The notes: generated by a model not told the origin, from the sequence alone. DNA of 64,000 nt from Balaenoptera acutorostrata (GCF_949987535.1 NC_080081.1:52090153-52154152); one strand, 5' to 3'; positions 13,152 through 24,482 are shown, counted from the stretch's first letter. A program made the numbers and translations.

Positions 13152-13304
13152 TTTATTTCTTTTAACCAAGTGGCTTTTATTTTTTCTATGTTTTGGCTTC
13201 CCTGAGTGATATGTGAGAGATTAGTTCCCTGACTAGGGATCAAACCCGTGCCCCCTGCAGTGGGAGCACAGAGCCTTAACCATTGGACTGCCAGGGTAGT
13301 CCCA
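13152..13304 (-). mobile_element. Short tRNA-derived SINE (CHR/Bov-tA-like)
   Basis: The antisense body contains 'gggatcaaacccgtgccccc' and 'ccattggactgccagggtag'. The flanking direct repeat 'cacattttat' is at 13142-13151 and 13305-13314. It lies between ORF1 and ORF2 of the L1MA9-like element, so it is younger than that element. Confidence 0.8.
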
Positions 13305-13521
13305 CACATTTTATGTTTTTAATGTCATATTTCACATCTTTATGTCTGTCCCTTAACTGTTTATTGTAGGTATAGTCTATTTTACAATTTTTGTCTTTTA
13401 ACCTTTATACTAGCTTATTTAAGTGGTTAGTTCTCTGACTTTACTGTATATTTGCCTTTATTAGTGGGATTTTTCTCTTTATATATTCTCTTATTTTTTG
13501 TTATGGCTTTTTCTTTTTGGC

Positions 13522-14340
13522 TTAAAGAAGACCCTATAACATTTTTTCTAGGGCTGGTTTAGTGGCTATAAACTCTTTTAGTTTTTGCTTATCTGGGAAA
13601 CTTTATCTTGCCTTCAATTCTGGATGATAACCTTGCTAGGTAGAGCATCATTGGTTGTAGGTTCTCTACCCTTCAGCACTTTAAATGTATTACTTCACTC
13701 TGCTCTCTACTGCCCTGCAAAATTTCTGCTGAAAACCAGCTGATAGCCTTATGGGAGCTCCTTGTATGTGACTCTTTGTTCTTCTATTGCTACCTTTAAA
13801 TTCTCTCTTTATCTTTAACTTTTTCCATTTTAATTATGATATGTCTTGATGTGGGTCTCTTTGGGTTCATCTTGTTAGAGATTGTCTGTTCTTCTTGGAT
13901 ATGTTTCCTTTTTCAGGTTAGGAAAAATTTCATCCATAATTCATCAAATACATTTTCTGCCCCTTTCTTCTCCTTCTGGACCCCTAAACACAAATGTTAG
14001 TACACCTGATGTTGTTCCAGAGGTCCCTTAAATATTCTTATTTTAAAATATTTTGTTTGTTTTCATTGTGCTGATTGGGTGATCTCCATTATTCTGTCTT
14101 CCATGTCACTTCTGCATTCTTCTGTATCACCTAATCTTCTGTTAATTATTTCTAGCATATTTTTCTTTTCAGTTATTGTAGCCTTCAGCTCTGTTTGGTT
14201 CTGCTTTATATTTTCTAGTTCTTTGTTGAAGGTCTCACTGTGTTCCTCTAATTTTTTCCTTGAGTTCAGAAAGCATTTTTATTGCTGTTGCTTTGAAGTC
14301 TTTAGCAGGGAAATTATTTATCTGTTTTATTAGTTTTTTT
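13522..14340 (-). pseudogene. L1 ORF1 (RNA-binding coiled-coil protein) pseudogene
   Basis: The stop complement lies at 13522-13524, just after an L1 ORF1 C-terminal sequence (ATKPALEKML-like). The N-terminal coiled-coil-like stretch is at about 14070-14330 and includes FPC/AKDFKA-like and NSRLGDTEE-like sequence broken by changes. ORF1 protein normally forms a trimer that coats L1 RNA. Here stops and indels disrupt every frame. The N-terminal limit is uncertain because a 20-odd-base T run begins at about 14333. Confidence 0.7.
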
Positions 14341-14924
14341 TTTTTTTTTTTTTTTTTCTTCCTAGGTTTTGTCTTGTTCTTTCCTTTGAACCTTCCCTCT
14401 CTTCTCCTTTTGTTTTACTTTCTCTGGCTGTCTATGACATTAGGCAAAACAGTTAACTATCCCAGTCTTGACGGCTTGTCCTTGTGTGGGAGCATTCCTA
14501 TGCCATCTGTGAGTGACCTGTGGGTTTGATGGGAGTCTGGATCTGAAGTTAGCATAAGCTGTATTTTCTTCCAGGATGCACTAGCTTTCACTCCTTTTGT
14601 GGGAGATTTGGGCTGGAGTCTGAGGGGCTAAAGTTGGAACCAGGTGCAAATCAGGGCTTCTCCTAGGCTCAATGGCAGTTACTGCCATATTAAGAGCAGG
14701 GTCATGGCCTGTGGGGCTGGAGTAGGAGCCCTGAGTGTGTTGTCTTCTCCTCTCTGTGATAGCAGTCACTACCTTGGTTGGAGGCATGGCCAGGGCCAGA
14801 GGACTTGGAGCTACACTTCTAAGCTGGATCCACTCCTTTCCCTATGGCAATTGTAGTCTGCATCTTGGCCAGAGGCAGGTTTGGACTCAAGGGTTTGGAG
14901 CCACACTTCTGACCTGGCTCTAAT

Positions 14925-15190
14925 AACACAGATAAATAATTTCCCTGCTAAAGACTTCAAAGCAATAGTAATAAAAAATGCTTACTGAACTCAGGGGAGA
15001 AAAGAATAGAGGAACACAGTGAGAACTTCAACAAAGAACAAGAAAATATAAAACAACCCAATCAGAGCTGAAGAATACAATAACTGAAAAAAAAAATACA
15101 TTAGAAATAATTAACAGAAGATTAGATAATACAGAAGAATGCAGAAGCTACCTGAAAGACAGAATAATGAAAATCACCCAGTCAGAACAA
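14925..15190 (+). mobile_element. L1 ORF1 segment in inverted orientation inside the L1 5'UTR
   Basis: It matches the reverse complement of 14072-14333 over about 260 bases, at roughly 85-90% by eye. For example 'aataatttccctgctaaaga' at 14935-14954 has its complement at about 14300-14319. L1 5'UTR-like antisense sequence lies on both sides (14341-14924 and 15191-15790). The pair forms an inverted repeat with an approximately 590-base spacer. Confidence 0.8.
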
Positions 15191-15790
15191 TGGCTCTGCT
15201 TTTCCCTACTCTATGTGCTTGTTGTAATGGTGATATAGTGGGGAGCAGTGCTGGATCAGTAGGGGCTAAAGCAGAAGTCTGGTGTCATCTGTAGGGCACA
15301 CTGGGGTGGTCCTGCAGGGTGACCAGAGCACCAGAGAGTTTTCAATCTGTTACCTCTGCTCTGGGACTGGGAGAAAGCAAGTCTGTGCATGTACTCTTCA
15401 GGAGTCCACTCTTGGTTTCTTGCTCTTCTTCTGTGAGCCTCATTGGTTTTCAAACCAGCTCAGGGAATTCATCTTTCTGGTTCTGGACCCTAGGGCTGAA
15501 GTGCATATATGGGGCTCAAGCCCCTTGCTTCTTATGGAGGGTCCCTGAGGCTGTGATATCCCCTTCGTCTTCTGGGTCACCCACTAACAGTGTGAGTCCT
15601 GAGTAGATAGCTTCTCCTTTCCTCCTACCAAAACTCTGGTTCTTTCTTAACAGCCTTGATTATAGAAGAGCTGTTCTTCTAGTCTTCAAATCATTCTCAA
15701 AAGAGTTGCTCTATATGCAGTTGTGGTATTAATGTATTCATGGGGGGAGGTGGGCTCAGGGACTTCCTACTCCATTATCTTGAATCCCAC

Positions 15791-15897
15791 CTTCACTGTT
15801 TTTCGATACAGATATTCATTTAATCCCATAAAATTGTTGAAAACATTTTCCTTTCCCCATTTACTTGCCATTGTACCTTTGTCAAAAGTAAGTTGTC
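15791..15897 (-). mobile_element. Ancient L1M, ORF2 (fragment 3 of 5)
   Basis: Short antisense ORF2 piece ('aaaattgttgaaaac', then 'attgtacctttgtcaaaag') that follows on from 8440 in L1 order. It is cut at 15897 by the next insertion. Confidence 0.65.
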
Positions 15898-17101
15898 ATG
15901 TGTTTGTTGGAAATCTATATATCTTCTTTGGAGAAATGTCTATTTAGGTCGTCTGCCCATTTTTGGATTGGTTGCTTGTTTTTTTTTTTATATTGAGCTG
16001 CATGAGCTGCTTGTAAATTTTGGAGATTAATCCTTTGTCAGTTGCTTCATTTGCAAATATTTTCTCCCGTTCTGAGGGTTGTTTTTTTATCTTGTTTATG
16101 GTTTCCTTTGCTGTGCAAAAGCTTTTAAGTTTCATTAGGTCCCTTTTTTTTTTAATTTTTGTTTTTATTTCCATTTCTCTAGGAGGTGGGTCAATGCTCA
16201 ACATCATTAATCATTAGAGAAATGCAAATCAAAACTACAATGAGATATCATGTCACACTGGTCAGAATGGCCATCATCAAAAAAATCTACAAAAAATAAA
16301 TGCTGGAGAGAGTGTGGAGAAAAGGGAACCCTCTTGCACTGTTGGTGGGAATGTGAATTGATACAGCCACTATGGAGAACAGTATGGAGGTTCCTTAAAA
16401 AACTAAAAATAGAACCACCATACGACCCAGCAATCCCACTACTGGGCATATACTGTGAGAAAACCATAATTCTAAAAGTCATGTACCAAAATGTTCATTG
16501 CAGTTCTACTTACAATTGCCAGGACATGGAAACAACCTAAGTGTCCATCAACAGATGAATGGATAAAGAAGATGTGGCACATATGTACAATGGAATATTA
16601 CTCAGCCATAAAAAGAAACGAAATTGAGTTATTTGTAGTGAGTTGGATGGACCTAGAGTCTGTCATACAGAGTGAAGTAAGTCAGAAAGAGAAAAACATA
16701 TACAGTATGCTAACACATATATATGGAATCTAAAAAAGAAATGGTCATGAAGAACCTAGGGGCAAGATGGGAATAAAGACATAGACCTACTAGAGAATAG
16801 ACTTGAGGGTATGGGGGGAAGGGGAAGGGTAAGCTGGGACAAAGTGAGAGAGTGGCATGGACATATATATACTACCAAACGTAAAATAGATAGCTAGTGG
16901 GAAGCAGCCGCGTAGCACAGGGAGATCAGCTCGGTGCTTTGTGACCACCTAGAGGGGTGGGATAAGGAGAGTGGGAGGGAGGGAGATGCAAGAGGGAAGA
17001 GATATGAGGACATATGTATATGTATAACTGATTAACTTTGTTATAAAGCAGAAACTAACACACCATTGTAAAGCAATTATACTCTAATAAAGATGTTAAA
17101 A
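15898..17101 (+). mobile_element. Young cetacean-type L1, 5'-inverted (twin-primed) copy
   Basis: A perfect 14-bp target duplication, aaaagtaagttgtc, is at 15884-15897 and 17102-17115. 15898-16193 is antisense L1 ORF2; 16194-17101 is sense ORF2 C-terminus and 3'UTR ending 'actctaataaagatgtt' plus a short A tail. The left end of the inverted part (NRHM codons) and the start of the forward part ([15 protein letters not shown] codons) are adjacent in ORF2, with only about 7 bases lost. This is the expected geometry of twin priming. The C-terminal part (16250-16733) keeps [19 protein letters not shown], and MEYYSAIKRNEIE follows in another frame. Confidence 0.93.
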
Positions 17102-17115
17102 AAAAGTAAGTTGTC

Positions 17116-17739
17116 TATTCATGAATATCTATTTTTTACTCTCTTTTGTTCAATTCATCTATGATTATTCCAGTACCAAAGTGTTTTGGTTTCACTAACT
17201 TTTAGGAGTCTTGAAATTAAGTACTGTTAGTTCTCCAAATTTGTTTTATCATTTTCAAAGTTGATTTGGCTATTCTGAGACCTTTGCAATTCCATTTAAT
17301 TTGGAATTTTGTTGAATCTCCAGATCAGTTTGCAGAGAACTGCCACCTGAACAATTTTGAGTCTTCTAATCAATGAACATAGCATATCTCTCTTTATTTT
17401 CTCAAATGTTTCTTTAATTTCTCTGCAGTGTTTTAAATTTTTCAGGGTACAGATTTTTGACATTCTTGCCAAATATATCCCTAAACATCTCCCTATATTA
17501 ATCCTATTGTGAGTAGTATTTCCTTTTAATTTTCATTTTTCATTTCTTCTTGTATATAGAAATACAATTTTTTTTTTATATTGACCATGTGTACTATAAT
17601 CTTGCTAAAATCACTCATTAGTTCTGATAAGTTTTAAATATTCAATCAGGTATTCTATGTAAATAATCACTTAGTCCATGAATAAATAGAATTTACTTCT
17701 TCCAGTCAAATCTGTATGGTTGTTTTTCTTTTCTTTTAT
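17116..17739 (-). mobile_element. Ancient L1M, ORF2 reverse transcriptase region (fragment 4 of 5)
   Basis: Antisense ORF2 continuing directly from 15897 ('ttgatttggctattctgaga' at 17262-17281; 'ttgagtcttctaatcaatga' at about 17359). It is decayed throughout. Confidence 0.75.
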
Positions 17740-18083
17740 TAAAAATTTATTTATTTATTTTTGGCTGTGTTAGGTCTTTGTTGCTGCACATGGGCTTTCT
17801 CTGGTTGTAGCAAGTGGGGGCTACTCTTCGTTTCCGTGCGCGGGCTTCTCATTGTGGTGGCTTCTCTCATTGCAAAGCATAGGATCTAGGTGCATGGGCT
17901 TCAGTATTTGCAGCACACGGGCTCAGTAGCTGTGTCTCATGGGCTTTAGAGTGTAGGCTCAGTAGTTGTGGCGCACAGGCTTAGTTACTCCATGGCATGT
18001 GGGATCTTCCTGGACGTGGGATCGAACCCATGTCCCCTGCATTGGCAGGTGGATTCTTAATCACTGCACCACCAGGGAAGTCT
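17740..18083 (-). mobile_element. CHR-type SINE, longer and older copy
   Basis: The antisense tRNA-like head is at the right end ('tgcaccaccagggaagtctc'); an A/T-rich tail complement is at the left. It carries an extra block of the 'ggctcagtagttgtgg' motif compared with the 278-base copy at 8450, hence its about 344-base length. The flanks 'tgtatggttgtttttc' and 'tgcatggtttttattc' look like a decayed target duplication. It interrupts the ancient L1M. Confidence 0.88.
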
Positions 18084-18540
18084 CACTGTGCATGGTTTTT
18101 ATTCTTTTTCTTGGCTTATTTTGCTAGGTAGATCTTGTAAGACAATTTGTGCAGCAGTTTTGAAGTCAGACGTAATTGTCTTGTTCCTCTATTTAAGGCA
18201 AAGATATTCAGATTTCACACGTAGATATAGTGATAGCTCTGGCTTTCTCCAGGATGTCCATTATTCAGTAAAGAAGTTTCTTTTTATTCCAAGTTTGCTA
18301 TAAGCTTTTTTTTTTTTTTTAGAATGGATGATCCATTTAGTTACATTATTTCTTCTACATATATTGAGAGAATCATATTGTTTTATATTTTTGTCTGTTG
18401 TTAATATTATTATATTGATTGACTTTAAAATGCTAAATCAACCCTGCATTTGTAGGATAAACCCCATTTTGTCATGGTTTGTTATTATTTTATATATTGT
18501 TGGCTTTGATTTGATTTTTTCTAATTTTTTAAAAGATTTG
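18084..18540 (-). mobile_element. Ancient L1M, ORF2 (fragment 5 of 5)
   Basis: Antisense ORF2 continuing after the SINE, through the reverse transcriptase region ('aaatcaaccctgcatttgta' at 18434-18453). Similarity ends in AT-rich simple sequence near 18540. Confidence 0.7.
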
Positions 18541-18600
18541 TATATATATAGTTATTTTATATATAAATATAGCTATATAGATATAAATAGATAGATAGCT
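18538..18600. repeat. AT-rich simple sequence, TATA/GATA-like
   Basis: A low-complexity run of TA with 'tagatagatag' units. It separates two minus-strand L1M elements. Confidence 0.8.
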
Positions 18601-18601
18601 A

Positions 18602-20850
18602 TTTTATACTTTGGATGACAATCCACTGTTTCTTTGCATATTTGTTCAAATTCTTTCAGTTTTTACCATTAGGAGGTGTTTCATCTGGTTCCTGTGCTCC
18701 TTTGACATGCACCCATCAATGTGTGCCTAAGTTTGCATGTGTGCATGGGTTGTCTTTTCTGAGTACTTAGCATTTTCTGACCCTTCAAGATAATTCATAC
18801 TCATCATATGTATTTCCTGTCCCAGTCCTAGAATAAGCGGTTACTCTAAGGAACATTGATTTCTTTCATTAGAAAAAGGTATGAGAAGCTAAGATATAGA
18901 TGTTAGCAGTGCATGCTGCTACTGGAGTATTATTTCTTTTAGTCCTCTCAGATGACAGGGCACCGAAATATATGTGTGTATACCAAACTGTGCATGTGCG
19001 CATAAGTATAAATATTATTTTATATAAGTATCTAGATTAAGCTAAATGTGAATTCCTTCTGACATTTCAAATTCTAGCCTATTACCACATGGACCTTTCT
19101 AAACTCCTCCTCTTGCTTATCTGTAAATTCCCACTCTAAGAGAGAGAAACTTAACTTTCACCATAGATCATCCATTTAAATAATGCTTCAATTCTAGTAT
19201 TCATATATATCGGTATCAAAATTGTAAACCTGTACACCATGAAAAACATCTTTGTCAACTAAAATGGAGTGCATATGTGCTTTTAGTCTTACAGACTCTA
19301 TTCATTTCCAGTTATTCCCAATTGCCCTCCCCCCATCCCCCATACTCCTTTTAGATGAGGTTTGCTGGTTTGTTTGTTTGTTTGTTTTCATCCATTGTAA
19401 TAAAATTGTATTCCCTGTTCTGGGCTTCCCCAACCTCCTAAGTGACTTTTTTTTTTTTTTTTTTAATTGCACAAATTAATGTAAGTACATCCTTACAAGA
19501 TGATCTTACTATGTCAGTATGTTTTTCCTTTTTCAAGGTATCATATAATTGGAATTATATACTATGTAGACTTTTCAAACTGGGTTTTTTCACTTCGAAA
19601 TATTTAATTAATGTTCATTAAGGTTCTTTTGAGGATTTTTGAAGCTTGAGAGCTCATTTTTCTTATTGCTGAATAATATTCCATTATACAGATGTACTAC
19701 AATTTAACTACTCTTCTATTAAAGTACACCTTGGTTGTTTCCAGTTGTTTGCAATTATGAATATATCTGACATAAAACCTTGCATGCAGGTTCTGTGTGA
19801 ACATAAGTCTTCAAAACAATTAGGTAAATAGCCTGTGAGACCTTTGTTGGATTTTATGATAAGAATATGTTTAGCTTTGCAAGAAATTGCTAAAATATCA
19901 CCCAAAGTAGCTGTAGCATTTTGCATTCCAACCAGCAATGAATGACAGTTTTGCCGTTCCATATCCTTGTCAGCATTTGGTATTGTTGGTTTTTTGGATT
20001 TTAGCCAATCTAATAGATATAAAGTGGCATCTTATTGTTGTTTTAATTGGCAATCCCTAGATGAAAAATAACATTGAACAATTCTTCATAGACACTTAAT
20101 CAGTATATATTCTTTGGTGAGGTATTTGTTTACATCTTTTTCATAATTATTTATTGGTCTTTTGTTTCATTTTGAGTTTTAAGAAATCTTTGTCTATTTT
20201 GGATACAAATACTTTTAAAATGTACACTTACAAATATTTCTCCCAGTTTCTAGTAGTCTTTTTATTCTTTTAACAGTCTTTCATATAGCAGAAGTTTTAA
20301 TAAAAATCAATTTATCAGTGTTTTATATCATGGATTATGGATTATATTATATTATAACATACATTATGTTTTATATCAAGGTAACTAGATATTTTCTCTT
20401 TTTCTCCTGTAAGTTTTATGATACTGAATTTAAAAAGTTACACCTATAATCCATTGTTTTATTTTGAGTTTTTTTATAAAGAATTTAACATCTTTGTTTA
20501 AATTTTTAATCAGTTGATTGATTTATTTCTTGCATGTGGACTTCCAAGAAAAAAGGTTTAGTACTATTATTGAAAAGAATATCCATTTCCATCGAAGTCC
20601 TCTGTACATTTCTCAAAAATCAGTGTTGTGAGTACATTGCTGGACACTCTATTTTGTTCCACTGACCTATTACTATATTATTTTGCCAGTACTAATTTGT
20701 CTCCATTTTCGTTGCTTTTTATTAACCGCTGAAGTTGGGTAATGTCACTCCTCCAACTTTGTCCTTCCTCTTCAATATTGTGTTTGTTATTTAAGGTCTT
20801 TTGTCCTTCCATACAAATTTTAGACCCTTTTTGTTTATAAGCAAAGAAGA
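18602..20850 (-). mobile_element. Ancient L1M (L1MC/ME-like), 3'UTR and ORF2 C-terminal half
   Basis: The antisense 3'UTR is recognisable from 'gctcctttgacatgcaccca' (18697-18716) to 'tccagttattcccaattgcc' (19307-19326). Antisense ORF2 follows, with 'attgctgaataatattccat' (19665-19684), the 'tttgcattccaaccagcaat' block (19919-19938) and 'gggtaatgtcactcctccaa' (20738-20757). A chance frame at 19708-19962 retains a few ORF2-like words (ATLGDILAISCKAK). Decayed; subfamily uncertain. Confidence 0.8.
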
Positions 20851-21488
20851 GCTTGCTGACTTTTTGACTGAGCTTGAAGTTTTTTCTTTAATCTGGCTAG
20901 GAGTTGAGCTGTGTTTAATGTTTCCTGTAACTGTGGCAAAGGCTTAAGTTCCTCTTGTGTTCTGATATTATTTTCTCTGGATTCCCTAACTACCCTTCCT
21001 CCTTAGACAGAGTCTTCATCTTGTAGGTCTTTTGGCTGTAGTCCAGTTATATTAAGGCCCTGTAGATGTGGTAGTAAATTATGTGGGGAAGTGTAATGTT
21101 CTATAACCTTATGATTAAATCTCAGTCTTCTGGTGGCCTTATATTCTTGGGTTCCAAGCTTCACAAATGTTTCTTATTATTTATTTATTTACTGTTTTAA
21201 TTATAACAGAAAGACTAGTGTGTACTGGAAAGGGTAATTTTCTTTCACCCAAGTTAAAATACGGTTCTGGTTAACTTTTCCTCTTGCTGATTGGGACTCT
21301 GTTATGGAAAATGATCTTGGAATATTTTTAAATGATGGTTTTTCCCCTTCCCTCTGCCAGAAATAAATGGGTTTTTTTTCCGCACTCTTTACCATGAGAA
21401 CCTGGAGATGCCTGAGCAGTTTAGCTGCTTTGCCATGGTTTCTGAAGTGAGAAACTTAAATGTTAGATTTAGATTTCATGAATACATT
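20851..21488. other. Unassigned interval, possibly L1M 5'UTR
   Basis: No open frame of note. It follows an antisense ORF2 and has the pyrimidine-rich texture of an antisense L1M 5'UTR ('aatctcagtcttctggtggc'), but I cannot confirm this without an alignment. Confidence 0.35.
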
Positions 21489-22540
21489 AAATAAAGTTTC
21501 TGGAAGGTTTTCAAGATGGCAGAGTAGTAAGAGGATGTGGAGTGCATCTCTCTCCAAAAATGCATCAAGAATACATCTACAGATGCAACAATTCTCACAG
21601 AACACTGGGTGAACACTAGCAGAAGACCTTGGACGCTGGAAAGGACAAGAAAGATCCCTGCATAACTGGGTAGGATGAAGGAAAGAAGGGAGAAAGAAGA
21701 GGAGAGGAAGCAGGATGGGACCTGAGCCCCAGGGGAGAGATGAAGCAGAGGAGAGTTTCCTGCATTGGGGGAAACCCCATCACTGATGAGGAAATCAGTT
21801 GGGACAGAAGGGAGGCATATGAGGCTGTTGGAGGAGGGTGAAACGGCCAGTCTGTGGCAGACAGGACAGAGTGAGAACTACACAGATTGTCCATGCCACA
21901 GCCCTGCACCCCAGACTGGGACATGTGTCTGCTGGTGCACATGAGGGCTGGGAGCTGGAGCGTGGGGATTGGAGAGCAAACCCGGGGCTAAGACTGCTGT
22001 TGGCTGTGAGGAGACAGCCTGAGGGTATTGGGGGGGAGGAAATCCATAACCGGGAATACTTGTGGAGGAAAGCAGGACTGCCATAGAAGCATGGCACCAC
22101 TGTTGAGTGACACACAGAGGGTGGAGTCGCCACTGAAGTCTCTCCCTCCCTACCTGCCAGCCACTGTTCCCCTGAGGTGCTAGAAAAGGGCAGACAGAGA
22201 AAGAAAAAAAACTGTATGTTTTCACTTATAAGTGAAATCTAAAGAATTAAATGAATGAACAAATATAACAGAAACAGACTCACAGATAGGGAAAACAGAT
22301 TGGTGATTGCAGGAGGGGCAAGTGTTGGGGGGAAGGGAAAAATAGGTGAGAAGGATTAAGAGGTACGAACTACTAGGTATAAAATAGATAAGCTACAAGG
22401 ATGTAATTTACTACATAGAGATATAGCCAATATTTTATAACCTTATATTGAGTATAATCTGTAAAAATAAATTACTATGTTGTACACCTAAAACTAATAT
22501 AATATTGTAAGTCAACTATACTTCAATTAAAAAAAAGCAA
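21489..22540 (+). mobile_element. L1 with 5'UTR joined directly to the 3' end (no ORF1/ORF2)
   Basis: 21494-22185 is sense L1 5'UTR of cetartiodactyl type. It starts 'caagatggcagagtagtaag', has 'gtggagtgcatctctctcca' at 21538-21557 and is GC-richer than its surroundings. At about 22188-22193 it passes into the last codons of ORF2 ('cagacagagaaag') and then the 3'UTR, ending 'aagtcaactatacttcaatt' plus A-rich tail near 22540. About 5 kb that would hold ORF1 and nearly all ORF2 is missing. Open frames on either strand at 21616-22225 are chance products of the 5'UTR. Confidence 0.85.
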
Positions 22541-24183
22541 AAAATAAATTTTATAATATTTTATTAGATCTTCATATTGCAAAGGTTTTGCAATATTATT
22601 GAACTTACAGACTTGAAATTGATGAACACCATAAATACTGTATGTTAATTGTAGATCACTTAGTTTGCCTTTTCTGAGAAATTTTTATACTGTAGAATAA
22701 TGATTCTCTAGACAAAGAATGATTGTAAAATAATTATTTTACTGCAGTATATTTAAAATGTGCTCAGACTCAATAACAAAAATCCAAATAAAATTATTTT
22801 AAGCAATATCAAAATTCTGGAAATCAGAAAGTTCCATTATGATTAATACAGGGCTCAAAATTATTTTTGGAGTTCAAATTTCTTTCTTTTTTTCAACTTG
22901 CCCTTCTCAGCATATTTTTTCTATGTAAATTTTCTCATGGTTTCAAGAAAACCACTGCAATACCAGAATTATATGTATACCTTAAAATATTTATTCAGGA
23001 GAGGAGTACATCCTACAACGAACAAGGAATACTCCCAAGAATATTCTCAATATACTTCCCCTTTGTAATATTGCCCAAATTGTTGAATTTATTTTGCATA
23101 TATTTTTTTCACCACCAAGTGGAATTAGACTTCATGATTAGACTATTCCACACTTGAGTTAGGGCCTAGATGACACATATCCTAAATCCAATGAAGTTTG
23201 AATATCTAAATAAAATTTGTATTTTGTTAACAAAGAAGAGAAGCAAAAAATTGTTAATGATCAACACAAATTATTTTCAACAACTACATATTTAGGAAAA
23301 TGAAAGACTTAGAAAATGAAAAGATGGAAATGTTATACTATGTAATGAAATTCAGCGTAGGAGAAAGGATGGAAGTAAGTAATGTCAGAAAAAATAGATT
23401 ACTCATTTGATATAATTAGGGACCAGTGTAAATTCATTTGATGTAGTATAAGTTGGCTTTAATAAATCAGTTGACACCATGCCTCAAAAAACTTACTAAG
23501 AAATTAATTGAAATTGGCTTGGATATGAGCACTGTCACTTAGACTGAAACTAACAGACCATAAATAAAAATTAATTATAAATGACATGTAGGAAATGTGT
23601 TCAATTGAGAAAAATTAACATTGCTATACATACTGTGAAAATGTAAATGTTTTTATCAATGTGAATAACAATTAAATTTTTCCAAAGAAATTACAAATGA
23701 AGTAAATTAATTCAAAGAGTTTTAATATTGTTTTTATTGTTCACTGCTTTTTTGGATGCTTGAACTTGTGATAGAAAAGAAGCTAATGAAAGATTGCACA
23801 GAGGATTTTACTTTTCCCCCAAAATGATGCAGCTATGAACATCCCTTCAAGTCTTAAGTTTATGGTATTTATGGCTTAAAAGACATTTCCCTTAGAAAGA
23901 CTTTTCTGATGTAAGTCAAAGTGTCAGCATTTTGAAGGACAACATTATTTAAACCTATCAACTTTCTATTCTTGGGGTAGTTTTCTTATATGTACTTTTA
24001 CATTTTGTATTGCAATTCAGTTTCTTAATATTATGCCTGTGCATACTGTATGTTTGTCTGATCTTTATTATTTATTTAACTAGCCAGGCCAAAATCACTT
24101 AGAAAACCTAAATGAAAGATAGTCTCTCTATTCGTGGCAATTACAGACAACAGAAAAAGGTTTCTTGGATAAATTGTCAACTT
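22541..24183. other. Unassigned unique-looking AT-rich DNA
   Basis: No gene or repeat recognised. The 96-residue frame at 22867-23157 has no recognisable domain and is probably chance. Confidence 0.5.
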
Positions 24184-24245
24184 GTTTTATTTATTTAACA
24201 ATTTGTTACACAGTGCTTACTATTTGCCTGGCATTGTTCTAAGTT
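24184..24245 (+). mobile_element. MIR SINE core fragment
   Basis: 'cagtgcttactatttgcctg' followed by 'gcattgttctaag' matches the MIR core. The element is ancient and short. Confidence 0.75.
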
Positions 24246-24375
24246 TTTTTGTTTTTTTTTACAATATCTCATATACTGATAAAATAATAATTATAATTAT
24301 ATTTAATAATAAATAGTATTTTCTCATTTAAAACAATTTGAAACTTTCATATTTTCCCCATTCTGCTAGAATGGG

Positions 24376-24482
24376 GAAACTCTGCTAGACAGCCTGGGTT
24401 TCAATAGTCAATCACAAGGGAGAAATGGAAAATTAACTGTGAAACTCTGCTAGACAGCCTGGGTTTCAATAGTCAATCACAA
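24376..24482. repeat. Direct repeat: identical 42-bp copies at a 65-bp period
   Basis: 24376-24417 and 24441-24482 are identical over 42 bases (starting 'gaaactctgctagacagcct'), separated by 23 bases. The identity implies a recent tandem duplication, or an assembly artefact. Confidence 0.97.

Larger units (their letters stand above)
8728..15790 (-). mobile_element. Near full-length L1MA9-like element inserted in the old L1M
   Basis: About 7 kb read on the minus strand: 5'UTR (about 14341-15790), ORF1 (about 13522-14340), intergenic spacer with a SINE, ORF2 (9039-12876) and 3'UTR (8743-9038). The 5' end is recognised by antisense 'gggacttcctactccattat' (15759-15778). A segment of ORF1 is also present in inverted orientation inside the 5'UTR (14925-15190). 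The host L1M matches across the element: its ORF2 stops at about 8440 and picks up at 15791. No intact frame remains. Confidence 0.8.

Noticed and set aside
21616..22225. Cluster of overlapping frames on both strands (82-115 residues)
   Set aside because: They fall in GC-rich L1 5'UTR, are rich in Pro/Ser/Gly and have no start context or domain. Few stops are expected from base composition alone.
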